DNA of 64,000 nucleotides from DASVTU01 sp036387415 (GCA_036387415.1 DASVTU010000033.1:1-64000), one strand, 5' to 3'; positions 35,450-44,884 are shown, numbered from the stretch's first letter. Numbers and translations: made by a program. Notes: a model not told the origin generated them from the sequence alone.

Positions 35450-35498
35450 AAAAGATAGTCGCGAGTTCGATTTGAAATCGAACTCGCGACTATCTTTT
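35450..35498. terminator. Perfect 24-bp hairpin terminator
   Basis: AAAAGATAGTCGCGAGTTCG continuing to ATTT pairs perfectly with its complement across a single G, giving 24-bp arms (35450-35473 and 35475-35498). A TTTT end is present in both orientations. It terminates nrdJ transcripts (minus strand). Confidence 0.9.
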
Positions 35499-35550
35499 CA
35501 CCAAACGAACGACTCCTAAGCGGTCGTTTTACGTTTCAGGCACTTTTGCT

Positions 35551-38142
35551 CTACTTACACTTCGAGTAACCGCAGTCGCGGCAAAAGTCGCAGCCGGAGG
35601 CGTGTTCCATCTGGCCGTGACATTCCGGGCAGACGCCGATGAGAGGATTCATCTTTGCGCCTGCTCTTGCGACGTTTGTTGTTTCTCCGGCGGCGACCGT
35701 CGGTTGCGCGTAGGCCGCTGCGCGTTCCGAGTCGGGTTGGTTTTGCAGGCGTCGGTGCGTGAGCATGATGCACTCGGCGACGGCCTGTTCGGGACTCGTC
35801 AAGAGACGCTCGTTGAACCAGACGGCGTGCGTGCCCGTTACCTTGTTCAAACTGCGCGCCACTTCGCGCGCATCGAAACCGCCCCGCAGCATCTTGGATG
35901 CCAACAAACCGACGCCGCCCGAAATCGGCCCCGTGGCGAACACTTCGAGAATCATATTTCCGTCATGATTCACCGTCACGTAGAGATTCGCGCCGTCGAA
36001 GGGAATCTGCCACGTCGCGCCGCGCAACTCGCGCGGGCGTTCGATGTTGACCGCCTCAATCGCCTTCGTCGCACGCGCCACCGCCGCCGCATAGGTCGGC
36101 TCAGCCGAGATTCCAGTTGACGGAAGTTCACCCATGTCCGTCGTCGTTTCGGTCAACGCGGCTTCGGCGACGACGGGCGGGTCGCAGGCCGTCTCGCCCT
36201 TCGGCTCCGCGCCTTTGACGGTCGTCAACACTTGCGAATCGCGCGAGCCGTCGCGGTAGTAGCTGACAGCCTTGCAGCCGAGTTCGCGTGCGAGACGGTA
36301 GAGATGGTCAACCGATTCGACCGTATCGTCTGCCGCGCCGTTACAGGTCTTCGAGACGCCGTTATCGACGTTGCGTTGCGCGGCGGCGAGCACATGGACG
36401 TGCTGCTCTGCGGTAATCGACATCGCGGTGATGAAGTAATCCGGCAGTTCCGCTTCGTGAGCGACGACGAATTCAGCCGCGCGGTCAATCGACTCCTGAT
36501 TGGTCTGGTCAACTTCGATGCCGAGCGCCTCTGCGGCGAGCGTGTGCACGTATGTGCGTTTGCCGATGGTGTCCTGTCGGACGTAAGCCCAGGAGAAATT
36601 CGGCTCGACGCCCGAAGATGTTTCGGCGACGAGCGAGATAGTGCCCGTCGGCGCGATGGTCGTCACTTCGTAGTTGCGCGGGCTGAGCATGTCGGAGGAA
36701 ACGCCGATTTCGTCGCGCAAGAATTCGTCGTACAAATCCTTGTTCGGATGATACTCCGCGAAGACGCCCTTCTCCGCGCCCAGACGGCACGACTCCATCC
36801 ACGCCTCGCGGCGCACAAACGACATCACTTCGTCCATCAAATCAATCGACGCGGGCGAGCCGTAAGCCAGTTTGAGATGGAGGCAGAGGTCTGCGAAGCC
36901 CATCACGCCGAGACCGAGCGGACGCGTACGTTTCACCACGTCGTCGATTTCGGGCAGCGGCCACGCGCACACGTCAATCACGTTGTCGAGAAAGCGCGTG
37001 CACCAGCGCGTCGTCTCCGCAAGGCGTTCCCAATCGACGCGCGTGTCGGCGTCGTAGAATTTCGCGAGGTCGATGGAGCCGAGGTTGCATGAATTGTTGA
37101 AGTGCAAAGCCTGTTCGGCGCAAGGGTTGGTCGCGTAAATCGGCCCCATCGACTTAATCATGTGATTGCGTCGATTGATTTCGTCGATGAAGATAACGCC
37201 CGGCTCTGCGTAACGGTGCGCCGAGGCGACGATGCGATTCCAGATGTCGGGCGCATAGACCATGCCGGGACGCGGCGGCGCTTCGCGCACAGCGTTCGAC
37301 AAATCGGCAGACTCGAAAGCCGCGCGGTCGCGGAAGGTCACGGTTGAACCGTCTGCGCGACGATAGATGGCGTACTCGTCGTTCTGCACGGGGTCGAAAA
37401 TTGGCTCGTTCCACGATTCGCCATCAAAGCTCAGTTGATACCATTGCTCTTTATCGACGGCCTCGAAAAACTTATCCGTCACCGTTACGGAGATGTTGAA
37501 GTTGGTCAGACTGTGCTGGTCGTTTTTGGCATGAATGAAGCGGAGCAAATCGGGGTGGTCAACGCGCATGATGCCCATGTTGGCGCCACGTCGGACACCG
37601 CCCTGTTTGACCGTATCGGTCGTCGTATTGAAGATGTTCATGAAGGAGACGGGGCCGGAGGCGACGCCGTGCGTCGAGCGCACCATCGCGCCCGCCGGAC
37701 GTAGTTTCTCGAAGGTGAAGCCCGTGCCGCCGCCCGTCTGATGGATGATGGCCGCGTCGGTCGCCGTCTTCATAATGCCCGCAATCGAATCCGGCACGTC
37801 GAGCACGAAGCAGGCCGCCAGTTGGCCGTTCGGCTTGCCCGCGTTGACGAGACACGGCGTGTTCGGCACAAACTCACGACGCAGCATGATGCCCGCCATT
37901 GTCGAGTAAAACTCGTCGCGCTTCTGCTCCTGCGTCTCCGCGAGACTGACGTGCCCGACGACCCGCCGCACCACATCCGGCCACTCTTCAATCGGATTCC
38001 CCTGCCCATCCTTCAAGCTGTAGCGCTTGCTGATGACGCGACCCGCGTTTAGCCCGATTGTCCGGTGACTTTCTGAATGCGCGCCCGTAATGTTAACGGC
38101 TGGATTTCTCCGGGGGGCATTCGGCTCGACAACTGTACTCAT
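35551..38142 (-). CDS. nrdJ: Adenosylcobalamin-dependent ribonucleotide reductase
   Basis: Class II (B12-dependent) ribonucleoside reductase, which makes deoxyribonucleotides without oxygen-dependent radical assembly. The ATG at 38142 (MSTVVEP) gives about 863 residues; a TTG at 38148 is the other option. The core includes the VSFMNIFNTTTDTVKQGGVRRG nucleotide-binding region, and NPCAEQALHFNNSCNLGSID, whose Cys residues are at the catalytic and redox site. VMGFADLCLHLKLAYGSP follows. The C-terminal redox and zinc tail reads CPECHGQMEHASGCDFCRDC then GYSKCK. A possible NrdR box lies upstream at 38378-38393. It is transcribed divergently from hslO. Confidence 0.95.
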   Translation of the reverse strand: MSTVVEPNAPRRNPAVNITGAHSESHRTIGLNAGRVISKRYSLKDGQGNPIEEWPDVVRRVVGHVSLAETQEQKRDEFYSTMAGIMLRREFVPNTPCLVNAGKPNGQLAACFVLDVPDSIAGIMKTATDAAIIHQTGGGTGFTFEKLRPAGAMVRSTHGVASGPVSFMNIFNTTTDTVKQGGVRRGANMGIMRVDHPDLLRFIHAKNDQHSLTNFNISVTVTDKFFEAVDKEQWYQLSFDGESWNEPIFDPVQNDEYAIYRRADGSTVTFRDRAAFESADLSNAVREAPPRPGMVYAPDIWNRIVASAHRYAEPGVIFIDEINRRNHMIKSMGPIYATNPCAEQALHFNNSCNLGSIDLAKFYDADTRVDWERLAETTRWCTRFLDNVIDVCAWPLPEIDDVVKRTRPLGLGVMGFADLCLHLKLAYGSPASIDLMDEVMSFVRREAWMESCRLGAEKGVFAEYHPNKDLYDEFLRDEIGVSSDMLSPRNYEVTTIAPTGTISLVAETSSGVEPNFSWAYVRQDTIGKRTYVHTLAAEALGIEVDQTNQESIDRAAEFVVAHEAELPDYFITAMSITAEQHVHVLAAAQRNVDNGVSKTCNGAADDTVESVDHLYRLARELGCKAVSYYRDGSRDSQVLTTVKGAEPKGETACDPPVVAEAALTETTTDMGELPSTGISAEPTYAAAVARATKAIEAVNIERPRELRGATWQIPFDGANLYVTVNHDGNMILEVFATGPISGGVGLLASKMLRGGFDAREVARSLNKVTGTHAVWFNERLLTSPEQAVAECIMLTHRRLQNQPDSERAAAYAQPTVAAGETTNVARAGAKMNPLIGVCPECHGQMEHASGCDFCRDCGYSKCK

Positions 38143-38631
38143 CTTCAATTTGCCTTTCCCGCGCTCGTTGGGGGGCGCGAGGCGTCGTAAATGTATCTCA
38201 AAAAAACTTGGCGCGACTGTGGTTCGCGCCCTGCTCGGTATGTATACGGGAACTGCGGCTGGACAGGGACGAAAAGCGACAGAATCCCTATGCGGCCAAA
38301 GCCGTCCGTGGCCTTTTGGCCGATCACTCTCTCCGTCCTGAGCGGAGCGCAGACTACTACGCTTCTGTAGCAGTTGTCAACAAGATATTGTGGCGGTCTT
38401 TCTTTTCAATCCAATAGAGGGGACATATTGAGATTTTACATTAAGATTACGCGGCGGGCAATTCGGCATCCGGCGGGCTATCATTTTGGCGATTTCGACG
38501 TGTCACAGGTTTGACGCGACGCGCATCTAAACAGAGTAGTGCGGCGGGTTGTCGGACGGGGCGACCGACGGGCAAAATGTGTTTAAGAAATAATTTTTAA
38601 TCGAGAGAAGGTAGAGAGTCGAGGGGAGACA
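38143..38631. other. Divergent nrdJ-hslO intergenic region
   Basis: No gene is seen in these roughly 490 bp. It contains the possible NrdR-like palindrome CAACAAGATATTGTGG (38378-38393) and AT-rich stretches (TAATTTTTAAT near 38590) suited to a promoter. I found no cobalamin riboswitch signature on the nrdJ side. Confidence 0.5.
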
Positions 38632-39591
38632 TTGGACGAACAAAAAGAGACGAGAGGCGACATGCTTGTGCATGCGACGGCGGCGGACAACTATGTGCGC
38701 TGCATGGCGGCGGTGACGACCAATGCGGTCGCCGAGGCGGCGGAGAGACACAACACGTCTTATACGGTGACGGCGGCGCTCGGACGCACGTTGACGGGAG
38801 CGTTGCTGCTCGGAGCGGGTTTGAAAGAGTTTGACCGACTGACCGTGCAGATTGAATCCAACGGCCCTGTGGGCAGCATCACGGCGGAGACGAATGCGCG
38901 CGGGCAGGTGCGCGGTTACGTTCGCAATCCGAGAGCGGATGAACTGCTCACCGACGACGGAACTTACTTGCTCGATGAGCGCGGAAAATTCAGTGTCAGT
39001 TCGGTGGTCGGAAGCGGGATGCTTTACGTGACGCGTGAATCGGGTTTCGACATCGGACTCTATCGTGAGCCGTATCGTGGCTCGGTGCCGCTTGTGTCGG
39101 GCGAGATTGGCGAGGACTTCGCTTACTATCTAACGAAGTCTGAGCAGATACCTTCCGCCGTGCTGCTCGGCGTGCTGGTGCGTGCAAAGGAGACGGGTGA
39201 AACGTACGTCGAGGCGGCGGGCGGTTTAATCATTCAGATGATGCCGGGCGCGGATGAAAAACTGATTACCCGACTTGAAGAATCAATCATGAAGATGCCG
39301 CACACGACGAGTTTGATACGCGAAGGCGCGCAGCCCGTGGACATGCTGCGGATGGCGCTCGGCGATGTCGGCTTCGAGATGCTGGACGAGCGCGCGGTGA
39401 GTTTTGCGTGCCCGTGCTCGCATGAGCGCGCCGTGTCGCTCATCTCGTCGATTGACGGGACGGAACTTGAGTCGATGCTGCGCGAGGATAAGGGCGCCGT
39501 GATGACGTGCCATTTCTGCAATTCAACTTACAACGTCGATGAAGCGACGTTGGCAAACATTCTTCAGGAGCGGACGGCGACGAAAGAATGA
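38632..39591 (+). CDS. hslO: Redox-regulated chaperone Hsp33
   Basis: Hsp33 holdase, activated by oxidative stress through zinc release and disulfide formation (319 residues). The N-terminal fold is visible from HATAADNYVRCMAAVTT. The C-terminal redox switch reads SFACPCSHERA and VMTCHFCNSTYNV, giving CxC and CxxC zinc ligands. The start is a TTG at 38632 with GAGGGGAG closely upstream. The ATG at 38662 (MLVHATAADN) would be nearer the family N-terminus. A terminator follows at 39642. Confidence 0.93.
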   Translation: MDEQKETRGDMLVHATAADNYVRCMAAVTTNAVAEAAERHNTSYTVTAALGRTLTGALLLGAGLKEFDRLTVQIESNGPVGSITAETNARGQVRGYVRNPRADELLTDDGTYLLDERGKFSVSSVVGSGMLYVTRESGFDIGLYREPYRGSVPLVSGEIGEDFAYYLTKSEQIPSAVLLGVLVRAKETGETYVEAAGGLIIQMMPGADEKLITRLEESIMKMPHTTSLIREGAQPVDMLRMALGDVGFEMLDERAVSFACPCSHERAVSLISSIDGTELESMLREDKGAVMTCHFCNSTYNVDEATLANILQERTATKE

Positions 39592-39641
39592 ATGGACTGC
39601 GACGCCGAAAGAGGCTTTTAGTCACCACTGTCTTCAAGATG

Positions 39642-39672
39642 AAAAGGCCGGACATTGAGCGTCCGGCCTTTT
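39642..39672 (+). terminator. Intrinsic terminator after hslO
   Basis: AAAAGGCCGGAC (39642-39653) and GTCCGGCCTTTT (39661-39672) form a perfect 12-bp stem with a 7-nt loop. Confidence 0.9.
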
Positions 39673-39697
39673 GGCGTTCTGGTCGTGAAAGTTCGGC

Positions 39698-40537
39698 TTA
39701 CTGCGACGAGGAAGACGGATTGCTTGGGAGAAGGTCGTAGTTGCCGAGTTCGCGGTTGTGCGTGTCGAGCGCGCCGATAGCGTCGGAAGTTTCTTCGAGC
39801 ATTTGTTTGGTCATAGCGATGGAGTCGCTTAGTTGCTCAAAGTCGAGCGCGGAGACGCGTTCGGGCGTCGGCAGGGTGACGACTTGATCGTTGACGAGGC
39901 CGAAGAAGTTTTCGATGGATTGCAGTTGTCCCTCAACAAGTTTGACGGAGCGTTCGAGTTCATTGAAGGCGGCGATGCGTCGTTTGAGAATTTCGACGTT
40001 GGCCTGTTGAATACGGCGCGAACGGTCGTCGGTGGCGGCTTCGACGGCGCGCGTGGCGGCGGTCAACTGGTTCTGCACGGCCTGCCGATTGATGGAGCGC
40101 AAGTGGTTTTTGCGTCGGCGATAAACGTCGAGCAGGTCGACGAAATCTTCCCAACGTTGCTCAAGACTTTTGATGTTCATCGGGAGGTCTTTCGCGCCCG
40201 TGAACTTTAGATAGTTGTCGAAAATCTGCTTCTTGAGCCACTTGAGATAGAGCACGGCTTCGCGTTCGCGCGGGTCGAAGCTCTCGATGAGCTTGTCGCG
40301 CATGCGTTCGCGCAGTTTGCGTTGATGGTCTTTGTTGCGACGGTCAACTAGGCGTCGATAGATGGTGGTGGCTGGCACGGTGGCGAGATACGCGCCTTCG
40401 GCGACGAGCGCCGCCGCGAGCGGAATAACCGAACCCGTGTAAGCCGCAGCGACGGCGAAGCCCGCCATGCCCCAGAAATTCACGGGTTCCTTGACCGCCT
40501 CTTTCAAGTATTCAAGACTAATCTTTCTGTCCGCCAT
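39698..40537 (-). CDS. Coiled-coil membrane-associated protein beside pspA
   Basis: I do not recognise a family. The ATG at 40537 gives MADRKISLEYLKEAVKEPVN (279 residues); a TTG at 40567 is possible. A hydrophobic hairpin at the N-terminus (FWGMAGFAVAAAYTGSVIPLAAALVA) could anchor it. The rest is charged, helical and probably coiled-coil (LEQRWEDFVDLLDVYRRRKN, AATRAVEAATDDRSRRIQQA), ending in a disordered NPSSSSQ. It lies downstream of pspA on the same strand, which suggests a joint envelope-stress role. Confidence 0.7.
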   Translation of the reverse strand: MADRKISLEYLKEAVKEPVNFWGMAGFAVAAAYTGSVIPLAAALVAEGAYLATVPATTIYRRLVDRRNKDHQRKLRERMRDKLIESFDPREREAVLYLKWLKKQIFDNYLKFTGAKDLPMNIKSLEQRWEDFVDLLDVYRRRKNHLRSINRQAVQNQLTAATRAVEAATDDRSRRIQQANVEILKRRIAAFNELERSVKLVEGQLQSIENFFGLVNDQVVTLPTPERVSALDFEQLSDSIAMTKQMLEETSDAIGALDTHNRELGNYDLLPSNPSSSSQ

Positions 40538-40606
40538 AAACTTCGATTCGTGTAATAGTTCAATCAATGATGTCGGTGCTCTGCTTGCGTCGCGCAGGCG
40601 AACTTA

Positions 40607-41347
40607 TCAACTGCTGCTGCCGGATGCGCCTTCGTCGCCTGCGGTCAACGCCGGAGTTTCGCGCGTCGTGGAACTTGGCAGGAGTCCCATCTGCTGTTTG
40701 TATTCGAGCAACTTATCATGCAACTGCATGTCCTGCGCCTCGCGTTCGATTTCGTGCATCTGCGAATCGACGGAGGCCGCGCCGAGTTGCATCTTGGCTT
40801 CGGCTGAAGCGACGCGTCGGTCAATCTTGTCGCGCATCTCATTGAAGGTTCCGGCATCGTCGCCGAGGTGGAACGACTCCATCGTCTGCGCGAGTTGCTC
40901 TTGCAGTTTGGCCTGCTTCGACTGGTTGATAAGCTGCATCGCTTCGGCGGTGCGTCGCTGCATTTGCAAGACGTAGTTGTCGCGCGCCTTGAGAGCTTGT
41001 TTGGATGCGTTGGAGGCGTGGTCTAGTTGCTGCGATGTTTTTTGGAGGTCGATTTGCGCCTGTTGGAGTTGACCGATGTAGGCGGTGGCGATGTCGTCGC
41101 GCCCCATCTTGACGGAGGCTTTGATTTTGGAATCCAAATCGACGACCTGCTCGGCGAGTCGCTCCTTGTTTTTGGCGAGCAGACGTTCGGTTGCCATCAC
41201 CTGCGCGACGGAGTTGTTCAATTCAGGCACGCGGTCGCGCATGTCGCGGATGGTCTGTTGAAGAATCAATTCGGGGTCTTCGGTCTTCTCGATAATGCCG
41301 CCGAACAGTGCGCGCACGGAACGCTTAAACCTCGCCCAGACACTCAT
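40607..41347 (-). CDS. pspA: PspA/IM30 family protein
   Basis: ESCRT-III-like membrane-repair protein of the PspA/Vipp1 family (246 residues). The N-terminal amphipathic helix and following helices are characteristic: WARFKRSVRALFGGIIEKTE, DPELILQQTIRDMRDRVPEL, QVMATERLLAKNKERLAEQ. It is all-helical with long coiled coils, and a polar tail (SSTTRETPALTAGDEGASG). It is encoded with a coiled-coil membrane protein downstream. Confidence 0.93.
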   Translation of the reverse strand: MSVWARFKRSVRALFGGIIEKTEDPELILQQTIRDMRDRVPELNNSVAQVMATERLLAKNKERLAEQVVDLDSKIKASVKMGRDDIATAYIGQLQQAQIDLQKTSQQLDHASNASKQALKARDNYVLQMQRRTAEAMQLINQSKQAKLQEQLAQTMESFHLGDDAGTFNEMRDKIDRRVASAEAKMQLGAASVDSQMHEIEREAQDMQLHDKLLEYKQQMGLLPSSTTRETPALTAGDEGASGSSS

Positions 41348-41540
41348 CTCTTCTTATCCTCCAACCAACGAGCCGCGCCATGCGCCGACTCTAGAAGTCG
41401 TCAATCAATTTTTATCCCGCACGAAAACCTTCGCTTATCGCCAATGCTTGTACGTCTCTCCGCGCCGTCGGGTTGCACTTTCAAACTCTCGAACGACGCC
41501 CAAACAGCTTTCAAATTGAGTATAGCAGGAACGGATAAAA

Positions 41541-41622
41541 TTGCGGAATGCGGATTTGGGATTGCGGATTGAAAAACTCGCTGTCTTTTAATCCGCAACG
41601 GGAAATCCGAAATCCGCAATTC
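41541..41622. repeat. GCGGATT word-repeat palindrome at purD 3' end
   Basis: The left arm (41541-41571) is GCGGAATGCGGATTTGGGAT plus TGCGGATTG. The right arm (41586-41622) has AATCCGCAACGGG and AATCCGAAATCCGCAATTC. The right arm reaches the purD stop codon. Same word family as the outer arms at 10214 and 22020. Confidence 0.8.
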
Positions 41623-42913
41623 AAAACCTTCCGATGTCGCGGCGGTAGTGGAGGCCGTCCCAGTGGATGCGTGCAGCGGCGTCGTAGCATTGGCGAAGCG
41701 CGTGGTCGAGCGTCGCGCCCGTGGCGGTGAGACCGAGGACGCGCCCGCCCGCCGTCGCGAGTTCGCCCGCGTCTGTGCGGCGTGTGCCCGCGTGAAAGAT
41801 TCGGACGCGCGTAAATTCGCGTGCGACGGTATCAAGGCCGTCGATGCGTGCGCCGGTTTCGGGGCGTTCGGGATAGCCACGCGCGGCGAGTACGACGCAA
41901 GCGGAGGCTTCTTCAGTCCACTCAATTCGCAACTCGCCGAGACGCCCGCGTGCCACGGCATCGAAGATTTCCGCCGGATTCGTCCGAAGGCGGACGAGAA
42001 TAGCCTGCGCCTCAGGGTCGCCGAAACGCACGTTGTATTCGAGCACGCGCGCGCCTTCCGGCGTCAGCATCAGACCGATGAAGAGGACGCCGCGAAAGCG
42101 TAATCCTTCGTCGCGCGCCGCCTGCAAGGTCGGTTCAACAATCTCACGGACGACGCGCGCCGTGGTCGCTCCGTCGAGCACATCAGGCGCGGTAATCGCG
42201 CCCATGCCGCCCGTGTTCGGCCCCGTGTCGCCTTCGCCGACGCGTTTATGGTCGCGCGCGGCGGGCATCAAGGCGTAGTCGCGTCCGTCCGTCCAGAGCA
42301 GGAGCGAGGCTTCGCGCCCCTTGAGCGTCTCTTCGATGACGATACGCCCCGCCGCTTCCGCGCCGACGCGCCCGCCCGACATCAACTCCGCGACCGCCGC
42401 TTCCGCTTCCACGCGCGAACGCGCGACCACGACGCCCTTGCCCGCTGCCAATCCGTCGACTTTGACGACCACGGAGGCGTCCGCGTCGCCAAACTCGCCG
42501 CGACGCAGAATCTCGCGTGCTTCGTCTGCCGAAGCCGCGACGCGAAAACGCGCCGTCGGGATGCTGTGTCGCTGCATGAACTCTTTGGCGAAAACTTTGC
42601 TCGCTTCGAGTTGCGCCGCCGCACGGCGCGGCCCCGCGACGACGAGGCCGCGACGCTCAAACTCGTCGGCCAGTCCGGCAGCGAGCGGCGCTTCGCTGCC
42701 GACGATAGTCAAGTCAATCCGTTGGTCGGCGGCAAACTCGGCGAGTGCGTCGATGTCCGTCGCGCCGACGGCGACGCATTCGGCGACCTCGGCGATTCCG
42801 GCGTTGCCGGGCGCACAGAAGATGCGGCGTTGAATAGCATCGCCTCCATGTTGCTTGAGCGTCCAGCAGAGCGCGTGCTCGCGACCGCCCGAACCGACGA
42901 CCAGAATCTTCAT
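41621..42913 (-). CDS. purD: Phosphoribosylamine-glycine ligase
   Basis: GAR synthetase of purine biosynthesis, an ATP-grasp enzyme joining phosphoribosylamine and glycine (430 residues). MKILVVGSGGREHALCW at the ATG 42913 is the classic start; upstream residues from 42985 are not part of it. ATP-grasp features are VVKVDGLAAGKGVVVARSRV, IVIEETLKGREASLLLWTDG, MGAITAP and RGVLFIGLMLTPEGARVLEYNVRFGDPE. Its final codons reach the adjoining palindrome. It is not in an operon with purA. Confidence 0.95.
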   Translation of the reverse strand: MKILVVGSGGREHALCWTLKQHGGDAIQRRIFCAPGNAGIAEVAECVAVGATDIDALAEFAADQRIDLTIVGSEAPLAAGLADEFERRGLVVAGPRRAAAQLEASKVFAKEFMQRHSIPTARFRVAASADEAREILRRGEFGDADASVVVKVDGLAAGKGVVVARSRVEAEAAVAELMSGGRVGAEAAGRIVIEETLKGREASLLLWTDGRDYALMPAARDHKRVGEGDTGPNTGGMGAITAPDVLDGATTARVVREIVEPTLQAARDEGLRFRGVLFIGLMLTPEGARVLEYNVRFGDPEAQAILVRLRTNPAEIFDAVARGRLGELRIEWTEEASACVVLAARGYPERPETGARIDGLDTVAREFTRVRIFHAGTRRTDAGELATAGGRVLGLTATGATLDHALRQCYDAAARIHWDGLHYRRDIGRF

Positions 42914-43328
42914 GCTGAAAATGAATCTCCGAGTTTGACGAATTGTGCCGACGAGGAACGAGGCGGATGCTGTCACGCCCGTCATGCCCTGTCAAGGACG
43001 GCAATCAGGCGTCCGTTTCATGTCTCGACGCCGCCCGTGACCGCAAAGACTTGACACAGTTTCGTGATAGCTATAACTTGGCTATTACAAGCCGACGGCG
43101 GACGAAGAACCGGTGGCCTTACATTGCGGTCTGCCACGCTGCTTTATAAGCGAGACTCTCCGGTTCAGTAGTTCGATTTGATGCGTTGTTAAATTCCGTC
43201 GCGCGCATCAGTTTTTAACTGGTCATTTCCCTCGTAATGATTATAAGGGTCTACAACTAGACACTTCGCGGCGGCCTTCCTCACCGATGCCGGAAGCCGG
43301 AAGTGCTCATCGGGGTGGGGGGTTTATC
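42914..43328. other. Intergenic region, no convincing gene
   Basis: About 415 bp with no gene. A TTGACA (43051-43056) followed after 15 bp by TATAAC (43072-43077) could be a weak plus-strand promoter for the zinc-ribbon gene. A GGGGTGGGG Shine-Dalgarno lies at its end. Confidence 0.45.
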
Positions 43329-43700
43329 ATGTCACAAGTACACGCTGATGCTGGCAACTCGAATGGAGAGTGGAGTCAGTCCGAGGTGGAGTTCCAAGAC
43401 CGCGCTATTCATTGCGTCGATTGCGGTGAGGATTTTACGTGGACGGCTGGCGAACAGGTCTTTTTCCACGACAAAGGTTTGAAGAACGAACCGAAGCGAT
43501 GCAAGCCCTGCAAGCAAGCCAAGAATGAACGTCTCGCGGCCATCGCTGCCGCACAGGCCGCAGGCGTGCGGCAACGCATCGAAGTTTCCGTCAATTGTGC
43601 ACAGTGCGGCCAACAGACCACAGTGCCTTTTTACCCGTCTCAAGGACGGCCTGTTTTTTGTCGCTCCTGTTTCCTGGCAGGTCGCACGACAGAAAGCTAA
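43329..43700 (+). CDS. Zinc-ribbon CxxC protein
   Basis: A 123-residue protein of the zinc-ribbon CxxC type. Two Cys clusters are visible: HCVDCGEDFTW with RCKPCKQAKNER downstream, and a second pair NCAQCGQQTTV with VFCRSCF. The first half is a single ribbon of the zinc-ribbon family found near ribosomal and RNA-binding proteins, and the second may be a duplicate. The ATG at 43329 follows GGGGTGGGGGG. Function is unknown; nucleic-acid binding is plausible. Confidence 0.8.
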   Translation: MSQVHADAGNSNGEWSQSEVEFQDRAIHCVDCGEDFTWTAGEQVFFHDKGLKNEPKRCKPCKQAKNERLAAIAAAQAAGVRQRIEVSVNCAQCGQQTTVPFYPSQGRPVFCRSCFLAGRTTES

Positions 43701-44105
43701 GAACGCTGGTTCGCAAACAGCGCCGTCAACAAAATTCACCCCCGGCAACTCCACATCGCGCACCTCTCTCCCCGATTGAATGCGGCCATGTCAGGCCGTA
43801 TTGTGTGCAAAACGGAGACGCCGCCTGCGAGAGAAGCCGCAAATAATGAATCGTCGTCGGACGGCTGCGATTTATTATTTGCGGCTTCTTTCGCAGAGGA
43901 AACGGTTTGAAAGGCTCGCGCATCTTCTGCTATTGTGACACGCATGCGCGCCGCCACGCTCCCCTCCGGCTCGACGAATTGACGCCGGATTCAAAACTCA
44001 CACGTACTCAGTCGGCGCGACGAATTGTTGCCTTTGTGAACGACGAAAACGGTGGCTTTCGTCAAGATTCATCTCCCGCAAAATTCCTGTCAGAAAGATA
44101 AATTT
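43701..44105. other. Intergenic region with hairpin
   Basis: About 405 bp with no gene. Its main feature is the long hairpin at 43832-43889. The last bases before 44106 carry a weak Shine-Dalgarno (AGAAAG). Confidence 0.5.
43832..43889. terminator. Long near-perfect hairpin
   Basis: AGAAGCCGCAAATAAT then GAATCG (43832-43853) pairs with CGATTT then ATTATTTGCGGCTTCT (43868-43889) with one mismatch and a 14-nt loop. A TTTC end is present. It could terminate from either side. Confidence 0.75.
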
Positions 44106-44828
44106 ATGAAGTCACTTTTCTCTTTAAGCATGGCGTTTCTGCTTGTGGCGGTCGCGTGTCAAACGCCCGCCGTCGCACAGTCGAGGAGGCAGCGTTCGAG
44201 TTCGGCGCAGATTGAACTGCCCGTGCCGCCGCCGTCTGATTTGCCCGACGCGACGCTTGACGCGAATCCCGACGAGGGCAAAGTCTACGTCTGCCGCGAC
44301 CAGAAGGAACCGTTGGCCGACGATGCGGCGACGACGGGAGAGACGAAGACGGAAGAGGCGTTTTCGAGCGCAGATGTCACGACCAAAGCCGTCATCACGT
44401 CGAACCCGCATCCGCGCTACACGGAAGAGGCGCGTTGGAACGGGACGCGCGGCAGGGTCAGGCTTCGTCTCTTGCTCGCTGCGACGGGACGCGTCTCGAA
44501 GGTCACGGTGCTGCGAGGTCTGCCGGACGGTCTAACACAGAACGCCGTCGCCGCCGCCTGCAAAGTTCAGTTCACGCCCGCGAAGAAAGACGGCCAGACG
44601 GTTTCGCAGTACATCACGCTCGAATATGGTTTTCATATGGACGACTACCGACCGCTCTTTATTCGACGGCGACCGCCCACGTTCTATTCATCGTCCGACA
44701 ATTTTGCTTCGGAAAATTTCACTTCGGAGAATTTCACGCGGGGCAATTTCATGTCCGGCAATTTCGACGCCTCTCCTGTCTCCTTCTATTTTCCGAGTTG
44801 CCTCTTGCCGCGCCTGCGCTTCCGTTGA
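44106..44828 (+). CDS. Exported TonB C-terminal-domain protein
   Basis: A 240-residue protein with a signal peptide (LFSLSMAFLLVAVACQTPAVAQ), a charged middle, and a TonB C-terminal-like domain (NPHPRYTEEARWNGTRGRVR, VTVLRGLPDGLTQNAVAAAC, VQFTPAKKDGQTVSQYITLEYGF). There is no membrane anchor near the domain, so it is a soluble periplasmic or outer-membrane-linked protein. Residues 199-223 are five tandem pentapeptides (NFASE, NFTSE, NFTRG, NFMSG, NFDAS). The final residues are hydrophobic-aromatic. Start ATG 44106. Confidence 0.8.
   Translation: MKSLFSLSMAFLLVAVACQTPAVAQSRRQRSSSAQIELPVPPPSDLPDATLDANPDEGKVYVCRDQKEPLADDAATTGETKTEEAFSSADVTTKAVITSNPHPRYTEEARWNGTRGRVRLRLLLAATGRVSKVTVLRGLPDGLTQNAVAAACKVQFTPAKKDGQTVSQYITLEYGFHMDDYRPLFIRRRPPTFYSSSDNFASENFTSENFTRGNFMSGNFDASPVSFYFPSCLLPRLRFR
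44700..44774 (+). repeat. Five in-frame 15-bp repeats
   Basis: Five tandem 15-bp units encode NFASE, NFTSE, NFTRG, NFMSG and NFDAS. Units differ by a few bases, so this looks like recent slippage followed by drift. The protein frame is kept. Confidence 0.85.
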
Positions 44829-44884
44829 TTCCGACAGACGCCCGACGCGCTTCGACGGGCACGCAGCGCGCATCAACAGACACC

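Noticed and set aside
38143..38631. Cobalamin riboswitch upstream of nrdJ
   Set aside because: The B12-box and related conserved sequences were sought on the nrdJ strand and not found.
42943..43149. Plus-strand 68-residue open frame upstream of the zinc-ribbon gene
   Set aside because: No start signal and overlap with the 5' side of purD; it looks like chance.
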